Source of the DNA: an uncultured Myxococcales bacterium
GTDB lineage: Bacteria; Myxococcota_A; UBA9042
Assembly: GCA_903896545.1 (NCBI GenBank)
Contig: CAITYF010000255.1
Coordinates: 1 to 37,471 of the forward strand
Direction of reading: 5' to 3'
Length of the DNA: 37,471 nucleotides
The notes beneath the pieces are model-generated. The model was not told where the DNA came from. It made no database searches and was given only the letters and a program-made list of their open reading frames with translations. Positions 16,255 through 23,974 of the stretch are shown here, one piece after another (within the stretch, counting starts at the first letter, position 1; every line of letters starts with the position of its first letter). Both the position numbers and the translations under genes were made by a program.

Positions 16255-17190
16255 ATGCGTCACGTCCTCCCCGTCACCGTTCTGCTGCTGTCCGCAGCCG
16301 CTTGCAACAAGTCAGAGCCCGTTGTCACGCATACCGCGTCGGCCGCGAAGCCCTCCCCTGCCCTCGCGATGGCTGTCACGCCGACCGATGCAGACGACCC
16401 CGTTCTCGCGACGGTCAACGGCGCGCCGTTGACGATGGACGACGTGCGCATCGCGCTCCGCATGAAACCGGACGATCCGGAGCCAACGGAGGAGCAGCTG
16501 ACCGGGGTGCTCGACGGCATTATTCGCCGTGAGATTATCGCCCAGCACGCCGCTGAACTCGGTCTCGACAAGACGCCGCGCTACTTGAATAGCTACGCGA
16601 AGGCCGCTGCGCCGCTCAACGCGTTCCGCCACCGCGCACTGGGCGAGGCGCTGCTGCAAGCGGAGATCGCCAAGCTGCCGCCGATCACGGACGCCGAGGC
16701 GCAGAAGTTCTTCGACGAGAACAAGGAGACGCTTGCAAGCGACTTCCACGTCGAACAGGTGCTCTTCCGCGATATCGTCACCGCCCAGCAGGCGCACGAG
16801 AGCATCAAGGGCGGCAAGTCGCTGGCGGACATCGCGGGCGCGGCGATCAAGGAAGTCGCGCCGAACGAGAAGCCGTGGGATCTGGGCTGGCAGCCCTGGC
16901 AGCTGCTGCCAGAACAGTGGCGTAAGCCGTTGACGACGATGAAACCGGGCGAGACGAGCGGTGTGATCACGGGGCCGAAGAATCGGTTCTGGGTCATCAA
17001 GCTCGTGGAGAAGCGGCCGTCGAAGCTTGTGGACTTCGCGTCGGCCAAGGCGGGGATCGTCCAGCGTCTGACGGACATGCGCGCCGAGGAGGCCCGCTCG
17101 CACGTTGGCGATGAGCTGATGGGCAAGGCGAAGATTGTGCGGCACCAGCACGCGCCGAAGCCGCCAAAGCCGTCGGAAGGCGACGACTAG
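16255..17190 (+). CDS. Parvulin-type peptidyl-prolyl isomerase lipoprotein
   Basis: A 311-residue lipoprotein (lipobox S-A-A-A-C, C17) with a SurA/PrsA-like N-terminal helical region (about 48-150, beginning V-L-A-T-V-N-G-A-P-L-T) and a PpiC/parvulin domain at about 160-265. The domain shows H-V-E-Q-V-L-F, W-D-L-G-W, and G-x-x-S-G-V-I-x-G-x-x-x-x-F-W-V-I-K-L. The substitution of the usual G-G-D-L-G by K-P-W-D-L-G leaves the fold but may affect catalysis. The C-terminus is Lys/Pro-rich (P-K-P-P-K-P). It probably helps fold exported proteins; its place after the decaheme cytochrome and before many Cys-rich lipoproteins is suggestive. A GGAG site lies 7 bases before the ATG, and the terminator upstream makes it a separate transcript. 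Confidence 0.9.
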   Translation: MRHVLPVTVLLLSAAACNKSEPVVTHTASAAKPSPALAMAVTPTDADDPVLATVNGAPLTMDDVRIALRMKPDDPEPTEEQLTGVLDGIIRREIIAQHAAELGLDKTPRYLNSYAKAAAPLNAFRHRALGEALLQAEIAKLPPITDAEAQKFFDENKETLASDFHVEQVLFRDIVTAQQAHESIKGGKSLADIAGAAIKEVAPNEKPWDLGWQPWQLLPEQWRKPLTTMKPGETSGVITGPKNRFWVIKLVEKRPSKLVDFASAKAGIVQRLTDMRAEEARSHVGDELMGKAKIVRHQHAPKPPKPSEGDD

Positions 17191-17627
17191 TCCCGGCACC
17201 AAACTTGTCACTTTGATTCCACGCCTGGCCTGTCCGAGTCCGGACGGGTCGACGACCGCGAGCCGGGTCGAAGCGCGATTTCTTTTGGTTGCGGCCGCGG
17301 CAAAAACCGTCAGCGAACGAATACTGTTTTGCTGCGGATGTCGGTCGCAGTGCTGCTGTCGATCCGGGTGCGCGCGCCCGGACGCGAGGTAGCCACTAAA
17401 CCAGGCCGTGGAGCCCGCTGGTTGCAGCGAGTAGCTCCTAAAGGATGGGTGCGGGCAGCGGAAACGCTGGGGACCCGCGAATGGTGGCGCTGTATCTGGT
17501 GAAAGCCAGGTCAGCTTCGGCGGGGCGGCATTTTGCTGGGCGGGCGGCCCCAGCGCGATGGGCGAGCTGCGTCTGTAATCGTGAGGACCGCTTGCGCTCG
17601 TCCCTTTTTCCCCTCGGCCAACCGCGA
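17191..17627. other. Gene-free stretch between convergent genes
   Basis: The foldase gene (+) and the DUF2141 gene (-) both end into this 437-bp region. No credible frame or T-tract terminator is seen. Several GC-rich hairpins are present, including TCCGGG/CCCGGA near 17360-17382 and the series at 17410-17554 described separately. Confidence 0.6.
17410..17554 (+). ncRNA. Possible structured RNA with two GAAA tetraloops
   Basis: Four hairpins follow one another: GGAGC-c-CGCTG / CAGCG-agta-GCTCC (17410-17438); GCGGG-c-AGCG / CGCT-gggga-CCCGC with loop GAAA (17451-17478); GCTG-tat-CTGGT / GCCAG-gt-CAGC with loop GAAA (17489-17515); and GCTGGG / CCCAGC (17535-17554). The GAAA loops form only in the + strand transcript. 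The pattern fits no RNA family I can name, and no promoter or terminator was found, so this is a candidate only. Confidence 0.3.
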
Positions 17628-18077
17628 TTAGTACTTCACCTTCAACACCAACTCCAGCGCTGGCCCAGTGAACGCAAACTTCGCGTCCTCGAACTTCGGC
17701 GGCCCCATCCGACCCTTAGCGTGGTTCGACGCGACCATCCCTTCATTCGGAATTCCCAACCAGTTGGTGTCCAGCTTGCCGTTGCCGTTCTCGTCGTGAA
17801 AGCACGCGAGCGCGTACGTTCCGGGCGCCAAGCCCTCGAAGCTGATCAGCGACCCACTGCCCGCGATGCTTCCCCAGCGCAGCGCGCGTGCCACCTCGGG
17901 CTCGGTCGGATAGGCCTTTGCGTGCGCTGCGTCAAAGAGCCAGCAGCCCGCCTTCCCCTTGGCCGATTGCAGTGCTTGCAGGCGCACCGTCAACGCACCA
18001 GACGAAGGCTCGTCAGCGACGGCATTTCCCGCTAGCAGAACCGACACCAGACTCAGTTGTTGCAGAATTCGCCGCAT
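17628..18077 (-). CDS. Secreted DUF2141 protein
   Basis: A 149-residue exported protein with a signal peptide ending near A-V-A-D-E (cleavage after about residue 21). The mature part is a DUF2141 domain: L-T-V-R-L-Q-A-L near the start, A-P-G-T-Y-A-L-A-C-F-H-D-E-N-G-N-G-K-L-D-T-N in the middle and G-P-P-K-F-E-D-A-K-F near the end. The D-E-N-G-N-G-K-L-D segment resembles a Ca-binding loop. The function of the family is not known. It lies 71 bases downstream of the giant repeat lipoprotein on the same strand, and its ribosome site GGGAGG sits inside the 3' arm of a strong hairpin. Confidence 0.88.
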   Translation of the reverse strand: MRRILQQLSLVSVLLAGNAVADEPSSGALTVRLQALQSAKGKAGCWLFDAAHAKAYPTEPEVARALRWGSIAGSGSLISFEGLAPGTYALACFHDENGNGKLDTNWLGIPNEGMVASNHAKGRMGPPKFEDAKFAFTGPALELVLKVKY

Positions 18078-18082
18078 CGTCC

Positions 18083-18121
18083 GCCTCCCTGCCCCGCCAA
18101 GTATCGCAGGGGCAAGGAGGC
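18083..18121 (-). promoter_or_regulatory. Hairpin that hides the ribosome site of the DUF2141 gene
   Basis: In the - strand RNA, GCCUCCUUGCCCC (18121-18109) pairs over all 13 positions, with one U-G wobble, to GGGGCAGGGAGGC (18095-18083) around a 13-base loop. The second arm contains GGGAGG, which is the ribosome site 6 bases before the start codon at 18077. The stem would block translation unless opened. No T-run follows, so it is not a simple intrinsic terminator. Confidence 0.65.
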
Positions 18122-18148
18122 TATTCGACGCAGTTCACGAGCCGAACG

Positions 18149-21100
18149 TCAAGGGCAATTCGGAATCGCTGTGTGGATGCAGTTGCCGTTTTGCGTGTTG
18201 CAGCTGTCGGCGGTGCAGGCGTTGTTGTCGTTGCAGTTCTTCGCCGTGCCCGTGCACGTGCCCGCCGTGCACTGATCCTGATTCGTGCACGGGTTCTGAT
18301 CGCTGCACTGGCCCTGGTTCGACGCCGTGCCCGTGCATTTGCCCGCGGCGCAGTGGTCCTGGAACGTGCACTGGTTGTTGTCGGTGCATTGGTTCTGGTT
18401 GTTGGGCGTGCCCGCGCAGACACCCGCGGTGCAGGTGTCGTTGGACGTGCACACGTTGTTGTCGCTGCAGTTGCCGCCCGTCGCCGGCGCGTGCGTGCAG
18501 GCACCCGTCGTGGCGTCACAGCTGTCCGTCGTGCAGTTGTTGTTGTCGTTGCACGCCTGCGGAGCCTGACCGACGCACACGCCGTTGTTGCACTGGTCAT
18601 TGGTCGTGCACGCATTGCCGTCATTGCACTGCGTGTTGCCACCGCCGCCACCGCCACCGCCGACGTTGGTGTGAACGCAGTTGCCCGACTGCTGGCTGCA
18701 GAAGTCGTTGGTGCAGGTGTTGGCGTCGTCGCAATTCTTCTGCGTGCCGCCGTAGCAGGCGCCGATCTTGCAGGTCTCGCCCGTCGTGCACGGGTTGTTG
18801 TCGGTGCAGGTCGTGCCATCCGCCTTGTCCTTCACCGCGCAGGAACCCGCGTTGCAGTACGACACAACGCACTGCGCGTTCAAAGTCGCGCAATCCGTGT
18901 CCACCGTGCAGTTGCCACCGCAGTTCTGGATGTTCGTGTGCTGGCAGCCACCGTTGCCGCCACCGCCGCCGCCGCCGTTGGGCGCGCAGAAGTCCGCGGT
19001 GCAAGGCAAGCCGTCATCGCAGTTCAACGCCGTACCCGCGCAGACGCCCGCCGTGCAGATGTCCTGGTTCGTGCACGCATTGCCGTCATTGCAGTTCTGT
19101 CCGCTAACGGCGGTGTGCGTGCACGTGCCGGTCGTCGCGTCGCAGGCGTCGGCGGTGCAGCCGTTCTGGTCGTTGCAGTTGGGCGCAGTGCCCGTGCACG
19201 TGCCGTTCTGGCAGTGGTCCGTCGTCGTGCACAGGTTGTTGTCGTTGCATACCGTCGTGTTCTGGAGATTGACGACGGCGCACAAGCCCAGCTGCTGGTT
19301 GCAGGTCTGCGTCGTGCACGCATTGCCCGTCGCCGGACAGTCCGCGCTGGTCGTGCAGTTGCCGCCGCAACCGGCGATCGGCGTGTTCAAGCAGGCGCCG
19401 GTGATGACGTCGCAGCTATCCGCCGTGCAGTTGTTCTGGTCGTTGCAGTTCTTGGCGTTGCCCGGAATGCAGGTGCCGCCCGTGCAGTGGTCGTTGGTCG
19501 TGCACGCGTTGCCGTCCGAGCAGTTCGTGTTGCCGCCACCGCCGCCGATCGGCTGGAAGACGCAATTGCCGGTCTGCGCGCTGCAGCTGTCGGTCGTGCA
19601 CTGGTTGCCGTCGGTGCAGACCTTCTTGTCCGCGCCGATGCACGTGCCGCCGACGCAGGCGCTGGACGCGGTGCACGCGTTGTTATCGTCGCACACCGTG
19701 GCATCTGCCTTGACGACCGAACTGCACGTCGACGTCTGCAAGTTGCAGAACGCCTGCACGCACTGATTCGCCGCCGCGGGGCAGTCCGAATCCTGCGCGC
19801 AGAAGCCGCCGCAGCCCGGAATCGGCGCAAACACGCAGTTGCCGTTGTTGCTGTTCTGATTGCACGAGTCAGCCGTGCACGCGTTGGAGTCGTTGCACAC
19901 CTTGATCGGCCCGCTCGCGCACGTGCCGTTGGCGCACTGATCGCCCGTCGTGCAGCCGTTGCCGTCCGAGCAGTTCAGCGTGTTGTTCGCGTGCGTGCAC
20001 GTGCCGGTCGCCGGGTCGCACGCGTCGTTGGTGCAGACGATGTTGTCATTGCAGTTCACGGGGGCGGAGCCTTGGCAAACGCCGTTGAAGCAGATGTCCG
20101 TCTTCGTGCACGCGCTGCCGTCATTGCACGGCGTCGCGTTGGCGACGGGCTTGGACGAGCACGTGCCCGCCGTCGTGCAGTAGTTCACCTGACAAACGTC
20201 CGTCGACGTGCCGCAGTCCGCGTCCACCTTGCACACGTTGCTGCAACCGGTGATGGCCGCGTGCGTGCAGGCGCCCGTCAGCACGTCGCACGAGTCGGTC
20301 GTGCACGTGTTGAAGTCGTTGCAGTCCTTGGCCACGCCACCCGCGCAAGCGCCGGCGATGCAAGCGTCCGCGCTGGTGCAGGGGTTCTGGTCGTTGCACA
20401 CCACGTTGTTCAGCGCGTTGTTCGTGCACGCACCGGTCGTCGCGTTGCACTGGTCGGTCGTGCAGGGGTTGTTGTCATTGCAGCTCTTCTGCTGGCCATT
20501 GTTGCAGTTGCCGTTCTGGTTGCAGGTCTCGCCTGTGGTGCAGCTGTTGCCGTCGCTGCACGCCGTGCCCTGTGCGACCGGCGCGCTGCCGCACTGGCTG
20601 GTGGCCAGGTTGCAGACCGCGGCGCGGCACGTATTGCTCGGCGTCGGGCAGTCGCTGTTCTGGGTGCAGAAGCCGCCGCAGCCGCTGAGCGGCGTGCTGA
20701 TGCAGTTGCCGGTCGCCGCTTCGCAGCTGTCCGCGGTGCACGCGTTGTTGTCGTTGCAGTTCTTCGCCGCGCCCGTGCACTTGCCCGCCACGCACGCATC
20801 GGCGCTCGTGCACAAGCTGCCATCGTCGCAGGTCGCCGTGTTGTTGGCATACCCGCAGCCGGTCAGCGCCTCGCAGGTGTCGTCCGTGCAGACATTGCCG
20901 TCGTCGCAGCTCTTGGCGATGCCCGGCGTGCAGCTTCCCGCCGCGCAGACGTCGCCTTCGGTGCAGACGTGGCCGTCGTTGCAGCCGAGCGAGTTGTCCG
21001 TGTGCAAGCAGCCGCCGGTCGCGTCGCAGCTGTCGTTGGTGCAGATATTGCCGTCGTCGCACGCCTGACTGAAGCCCACGCACACGCCCGCTTGGCACGC

Positions 21101-23497
21101 GTCATTGGTCGTGCACGCGCTGCCGTCGTCGCAGGCCAGCGTGTTGTTGGTGTACGTGCAGCCGCCGGTCGCGTCGCAGGCGTCCGTCGTGCACGGGTTG
21201 CTGTCGTTGCACGCCAAGGCGCTGGAGCCCGCGCAGGTGCCGGCGGTGCAGACGTCGTTGCCGGTGCAAACGCTCTTGTCATCGCACGGCGTGTTGTCGG
21301 CGGCGTTGGTCGCGCCGCACTTGCCCGTAGCGGGCGTGCAAACGTTGTCCTGACACGCGACGCCGGTCGACCCGCAGGTCACAACGGTCGCCGCGTCCAC
21401 GACGCACTTGTTGCTGGCGCAGATCAGCGTGCCGTTGCACAGGTCGGCGTCTTCGAACTTGATGCAGTCGGAGGTCACAGCGCACGCGCAGCTGCCGGCA
21501 CCCGGCTTGCACGAGCCGTTCGCGCAGATATCGCCCGTCGTACACGCGTTGCCGTCGCTGCACGCTTCCGTGTTCGCCGCGAAGACGCAGCCCAGGGTCT
21601 TGTCGCACGAGTCGGTCGTGCACGGGTTGCCGTCGTCGCACACGATGCTGCCGGTACCGCCGCACGCGCCAGCGGCGCACGTGTCGCCGGTGGTGCACGG
21701 GTTGGCGTCGTCGCAGCTCACGCCCGTCGCAACGCCGGGCAAGTGAACGCAGCCGTTCACGAGGTCGCACGCGTCGTCCGTACACGGGTTGTTGTCGTCG
21801 CACGCGTTGGGCGCGCCGGTGCAGGTGCCGTCATAGCACGCGTCGTTCAAGGTGCAGATGGAGCCGTCATCGCAGTTCGCCGATTGCGGCGTGTGCACGC
21901 ACGAACCCGTGTCGCTCGCGCAGCCGTCCAACGTGCAGGGGTTACTGTCGTCGCAACTCTTGGCGCCACCGGGCGCGCAGGCACCCGCGGCGCAAGCGTC
22001 CGGTCCCGTGCACAGGTCGCCGTCTTCGCACGCGCTCGTGTTGTTGATGTACGTGCAGCCCACGGTCGGGTCGCAGACGTCGTCCGTGCAGAGGTTGTTA
22101 TCATCGCAAATCAGTGACAAGCCGGTGCAAACGCCGGTCTTGCACAAGTCGCCCTCGGTGCACGCGTTGGCGTCGGTGCAAGAAGCGCCGTCCGCCAGCG
22201 GCAGCGCGATGCAATTGCCAGTCGCCAAGTCGCAGGTCGCCGCTTCGCACGCGCTGGGCGCGCTGCACGTGACGGGGCTGCCGTTGCCGCATACGCCCGC
22301 CGTGCAGGTCTCGCTCGTCGTGCAGAGGTTGCTGTCATCGCAGCTCGAACCGTCCGGCTGCGCGGTCGACGCGCACCCGCTCGTCGCGTCGCACGTGTCG
22401 GTCGTGCAGGGATTGCCGTCGTTGCAAACCAGCGCGATGCCCTTGCAAGCGCCCGCGTCACACGCGTCGTTCTCGGTGCAGGCGTCGTTGTCGGTGCACG
22501 TGCCGGTGCTCAGGGCAGCGTGCGCGCAGACGCCAGAAGCCGTGTCGCAGGTGTCCGCCGTGCAGGGATTGTTGTCATCGCACGACGCCGCGCCCACTTG
22601 CTGGCATTTGCCCAATGTGCACGTACCCGTCGCGCAGAAAACACCGGCTACGTCACACGAACCGCCATCCGCGGCGACGAACTTGCAGGCGCCATCGGTG
22701 CACGAGTCCGTCGTGCAGGCGTCGTTGTCGTTGCACGCGACGCTTTCGTCGGTCGTGCCATCGCAGTTATCGTCTTTGCCGTTGCAGGTTTCCGTCGCGG
22801 CTTCCGGCGCGTTGCACGCGGTCAAGCCGTTGGACGTGCAGACGCGCTTGCCGCTGCACGTGCCGAAGCTGTTGGTCGTCGCGCACGGCGTCGAGAGGCC
22901 CGCAGCGATGGCGCTGGCCGAGCAGCTTGTGCACTCGCCGGGACCCGCTTTGCCCTGCGGCGCGGGACGGCATACTTGCGCGCTCACGCCGGAGGTCACG
23001 TCCGTCGCCAATTCCAGCACGAAGCCCGCCGGGCAGTCCGGCCCAACCGACGCGCAGAAGGAGCCACCCGACGCTTGCGCGACGCACAAACCGCCGTCAC
23101 ACGTGGTTGCGTCGGTGCACGGATCGCACAGGTGCTTGTCTTTCTCGGTGCTGGTCGTCGCGTCCGCAGTGTCGACCGCGTCGCTGGACGTCACGTCATC
23201 CGCGTCCGCCACGATGTCGCTGTCCTCGGTCGTGTCCGCCACATCGGTTGGGCCGCTGTCGTTGTCGGTTCCCGCAACATCCTTGTCGGTTCCCGCGGTG
23301 TCCTTGTCCGTGCCCGCGAGGTCGCCGGCCGCATCCGCGTCGCCGACGCTTGTGCCGATGTCCGCATCGTCGCCAGCCAATGCATCTGCTTGGTTGGTCC
23401 CTTCCACCGCGATGTCGTCACCGCAGCCGGCGAACACAACCGAGATAGCCAAGATTCCCACTGCGCCAAGAACGCGACTACACCGAGGCAAAGACAT
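18149..23497 (-). CDS. Giant Cys-rich repeat lipoprotein with about 46 CTxDxC repeats
   Basis: A 1782-residue surface lipoprotein (lipobox V-F-A-G-C, C25). An Asp/Thr/Ala-rich linker (about 26-115, with repeated G-T-D-K-D) is followed by a Cys-rich head module (about 120-245) ending in one MopE-type motif CNGKDDNCDG, then about 1500 residues of repeats of the kind C-x-D-x-N-x-C-T-x-D-x-C-D-x-x-x-G-x-C. These match the slime-mould CTDC repeat pattern. Two repeat types alternate, CTxDxC and CTxxDxC, and longer units starting G-C-G-G-x-C are interspersed. The head is homologous to that of the MopE-repeat lipoprotein encoded divergently. The start ATG 23497 has AGGAG 6 bases upstream; a TTG at 23503 is less likely. 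Acidic repeats with regular Cys suggest Ca- or metal-binding, disulfide-stabilised rods; the ligand is unknown. Confidence 0.9.
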   Translation of the reverse strand: MSLPRCSRVLGAVGILAISVVFAGCGDDIAVEGTNQADALAGDDADIGTSVGDADAAGDLAGTDKDTAGTDKDVAGTDNDSGPTDVADTTEDSDIVADADDVTSSDAVDTADATTSTEKDKHLCDPCTDATTCDGGLCVAQASGGSFCASVGPDCPAGFVLELATDVTSGVSAQVCRPAPQGKAGPGECTSCSASAIAAGLSTPCATTNSFGTCSGKRVCTSNGLTACNAPEAATETCNGKDDNCDGTTDESVACNDNDACTTDSCTDGACKFVAADGGSCDVAGVFCATGTCTLGKCQQVGAASCDDNNPCTADTCDTASGVCAHAALSTGTCTDNDACTENDACDAGACKGIALVCNDGNPCTTDTCDATSGCASTAQPDGSSCDDSNLCTTSETCTAGVCGNGSPVTCSAPSACEAATCDLATGNCIALPLADGASCTDANACTEGDLCKTGVCTGLSLICDDNNLCTDDVCDPTVGCTYINNTSACEDGDLCTGPDACAAGACAPGGAKSCDDSNPCTLDGCASDTGSCVHTPQSANCDDGSICTLNDACYDGTCTGAPNACDDNNPCTDDACDLVNGCVHLPGVATGVSCDDANPCTTGDTCAAGACGGTGSIVCDDGNPCTTDSCDKTLGCVFAANTEACSDGNACTTGDICANGSCKPGAGSCACAVTSDCIKFEDADLCNGTLICASNKCVVDAATVVTCGSTGVACQDNVCTPATGKCGATNAADNTPCDDKSVCTGNDVCTAGTCAGSSALACNDSNPCTTDACDATGGCTYTNNTLACDDGSACTTNDACQAGVCVGFSQACDDGNICTNDSCDATGGCLHTDNSLGCNDGHVCTEGDVCAAGSCTPGIAKSCDDGNVCTDDTCEALTGCGYANNTATCDDGSLCTSADACVAGKCTGAAKNCNDNNACTADSCEAATGNCISTPLSGCGGFCTQNSDCPTPSNTCRAAVCNLATSQCGSAPVAQGTACSDGNSCTTGETCNQNGNCNNGQQKSCNDNNPCTTDQCNATTGACTNNALNNVVCNDQNPCTSADACIAGACAGGVAKDCNDFNTCTTDSCDVLTGACTHAAITGCSNVCKVDADCGTSTDVCQVNYCTTAGTCSSKPVANATPCNDGSACTKTDICFNGVCQGSAPVNCNDNIVCTNDACDPATGTCTHANNTLNCSDGNGCTTGDQCANGTCASGPIKVCNDSNACTADSCNQNSNNGNCVFAPIPGCGGFCAQDSDCPAAANQCVQAFCNLQTSTCSSVVKADATVCDDNNACTASSACVGGTCIGADKKVCTDGNQCTTDSCSAQTGNCVFQPIGGGGGNTNCSDGNACTTNDHCTGGTCIPGNAKNCNDQNNCTADSCDVITGACLNTPIAGCGGNCTTSADCPATGNACTTQTCNQQLGLCAVVNLQNTTVCNDNNLCTTTDHCQNGTCTGTAPNCNDQNGCTADACDATTGTCTHTAVSGQNCNDGNACTNQDICTAGVCAGTALNCDDGLPCTADFCAPNGGGGGGGNGGCQHTNIQNCGGNCTVDTDCATLNAQCVVSYCNAGSCAVKDKADGTTCTDNNPCTTGETCKIGACYGGTQKNCDDANTCTNDFCSQQSGNCVHTNVGGGGGGGGNTQCNDGNACTTNDQCNNGVCVGQAPQACNDNNNCTTDSCDATTGACTHAPATGGNCSDNNVCTSNDTCTAGVCAGTPNNQNQCTDNNQCTFQDHCAAGKCTGTASNQGQCSDQNPCTNQDQCTAGTCTGTAKNCNDNNACTADSCNTQNGNCIHTAIPNCP
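18180..22745 (-). repeat. Array of about 46 degenerate Cys-rich tandem repeats
   Basis: By reading the translation I count about 46 occurrences of C-T-x(2-3)-D-x-C or close variants. The basic unit is about 20 codons for each half, and pairs of one long and one short type give a period near 40 codons. Five or six larger units with the pattern G-C-G-G-x-C-x-x-x-x-D-C-P-x-x-x-x-x-C are spread through the downstream two thirds. Copies differ at the DNA level, so the array is old or under selection to diversify. Confidence 0.85.
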
Positions 23498-23607
23498 GGA
23501 CAACTCCTGAGACTTTCAACACATAGTTCTGCACGCGAGACCCATTTGACTCAGCATGCCGAAAGTTGTGGATATGATGTTCGGCGCCCGCAGCACGCGC
23601 TAGGCAA

Positions 23608-23636
23608 CTTTACAAATAAACACAATACGATGCAAG
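23608..23636 (-). promoter_or_regulatory. Candidate promoter for the giant repeat lipoprotein
   Basis: On the - strand TTGCAT and TAAAGT are 17 bases apart within the AT-rich stretch, about 110 bases upstream of the start codon. The -35 match is weak (3/6) and the -10 match fair (4/6). Confidence 0.4.
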
Positions 23637-23894
23637 GGATCGAAGTCACAGGAACGACCGGTCCAGTGAAGAAGCCGCTGCGGCAGTTTGTGCGACCGCA
23701 CGATGCGACGGGAGGGAACCAGCCTGGACGCTCCACGCCGAATCTGCGGCGGACCGTGACGAGGGGCGTGGACGAAGGCGGGACGCGGTGTGCTTGTCTC
23801 GAATCGGCGGTCACCGCCGGGGTTACGCTCCGCCGCACTTGGTCCCGCAGCACAGCGAACACGGACATACGCCCGTGAAACTTGCACGGCCCGA

Positions 23895-23922
23895 TTGACG
23901 GTCGATGATGGGCGCATATACT
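23895..23922 (+). promoter_or_regulatory. Sigma-70-type promoter for the + strand lipoprotein series
   Basis: TTGACG (23895-23900) and TATACT (23917-23922), each 5/6 to consensus, are 16 bases apart. Transcription would start near 23929, giving a leader of about 45 bases with a GGGAG ribosome site at 23965-23969. It is the best promoter match in the window. Confidence 0.7.
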
Positions 23923-23974
23923 GAGAGCTCTGTCTTTTTTCATCCGTCGCTGTGCACCGCCAGCGGGAGCAAAT

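Larger units (their letters stand above)
23498..23974. other. Divergent promoter region of the surface-protein locus
   Basis: A 477-bp gap between the giant repeat lipoprotein (-) and the first + strand lipoprotein. The part at 23605-23636 is strikingly AT-rich for this DNA. Candidate promoters reading both ways are listed separately. No protein-coding frame with a start, ribosome site and domain is seen in the rest. Confidence 0.6.

Noticed and set aside
17440..17525. Cobalamin riboswitch
   Set aside because: Short words such as GACCCGC, CTGTA and AGCCAGG recall the B12 element, but their order and spacing do not fit, and no + strand gene follows for about 6 kb.
17888..22117. Open frame of 1409 codons on the + strand over the giant repeat gene
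   Set aside because: It consists of monotonous Arg/Ala/Val repeats that come from the antisense of the CTxDxC repeats, and it starts inside the DUF2141 gene.
18180..22745. CRISPR-like regular repeats
   Set aside because: The repeats are coding, of varying length and sequence, with no constant repeat-spacer pattern.
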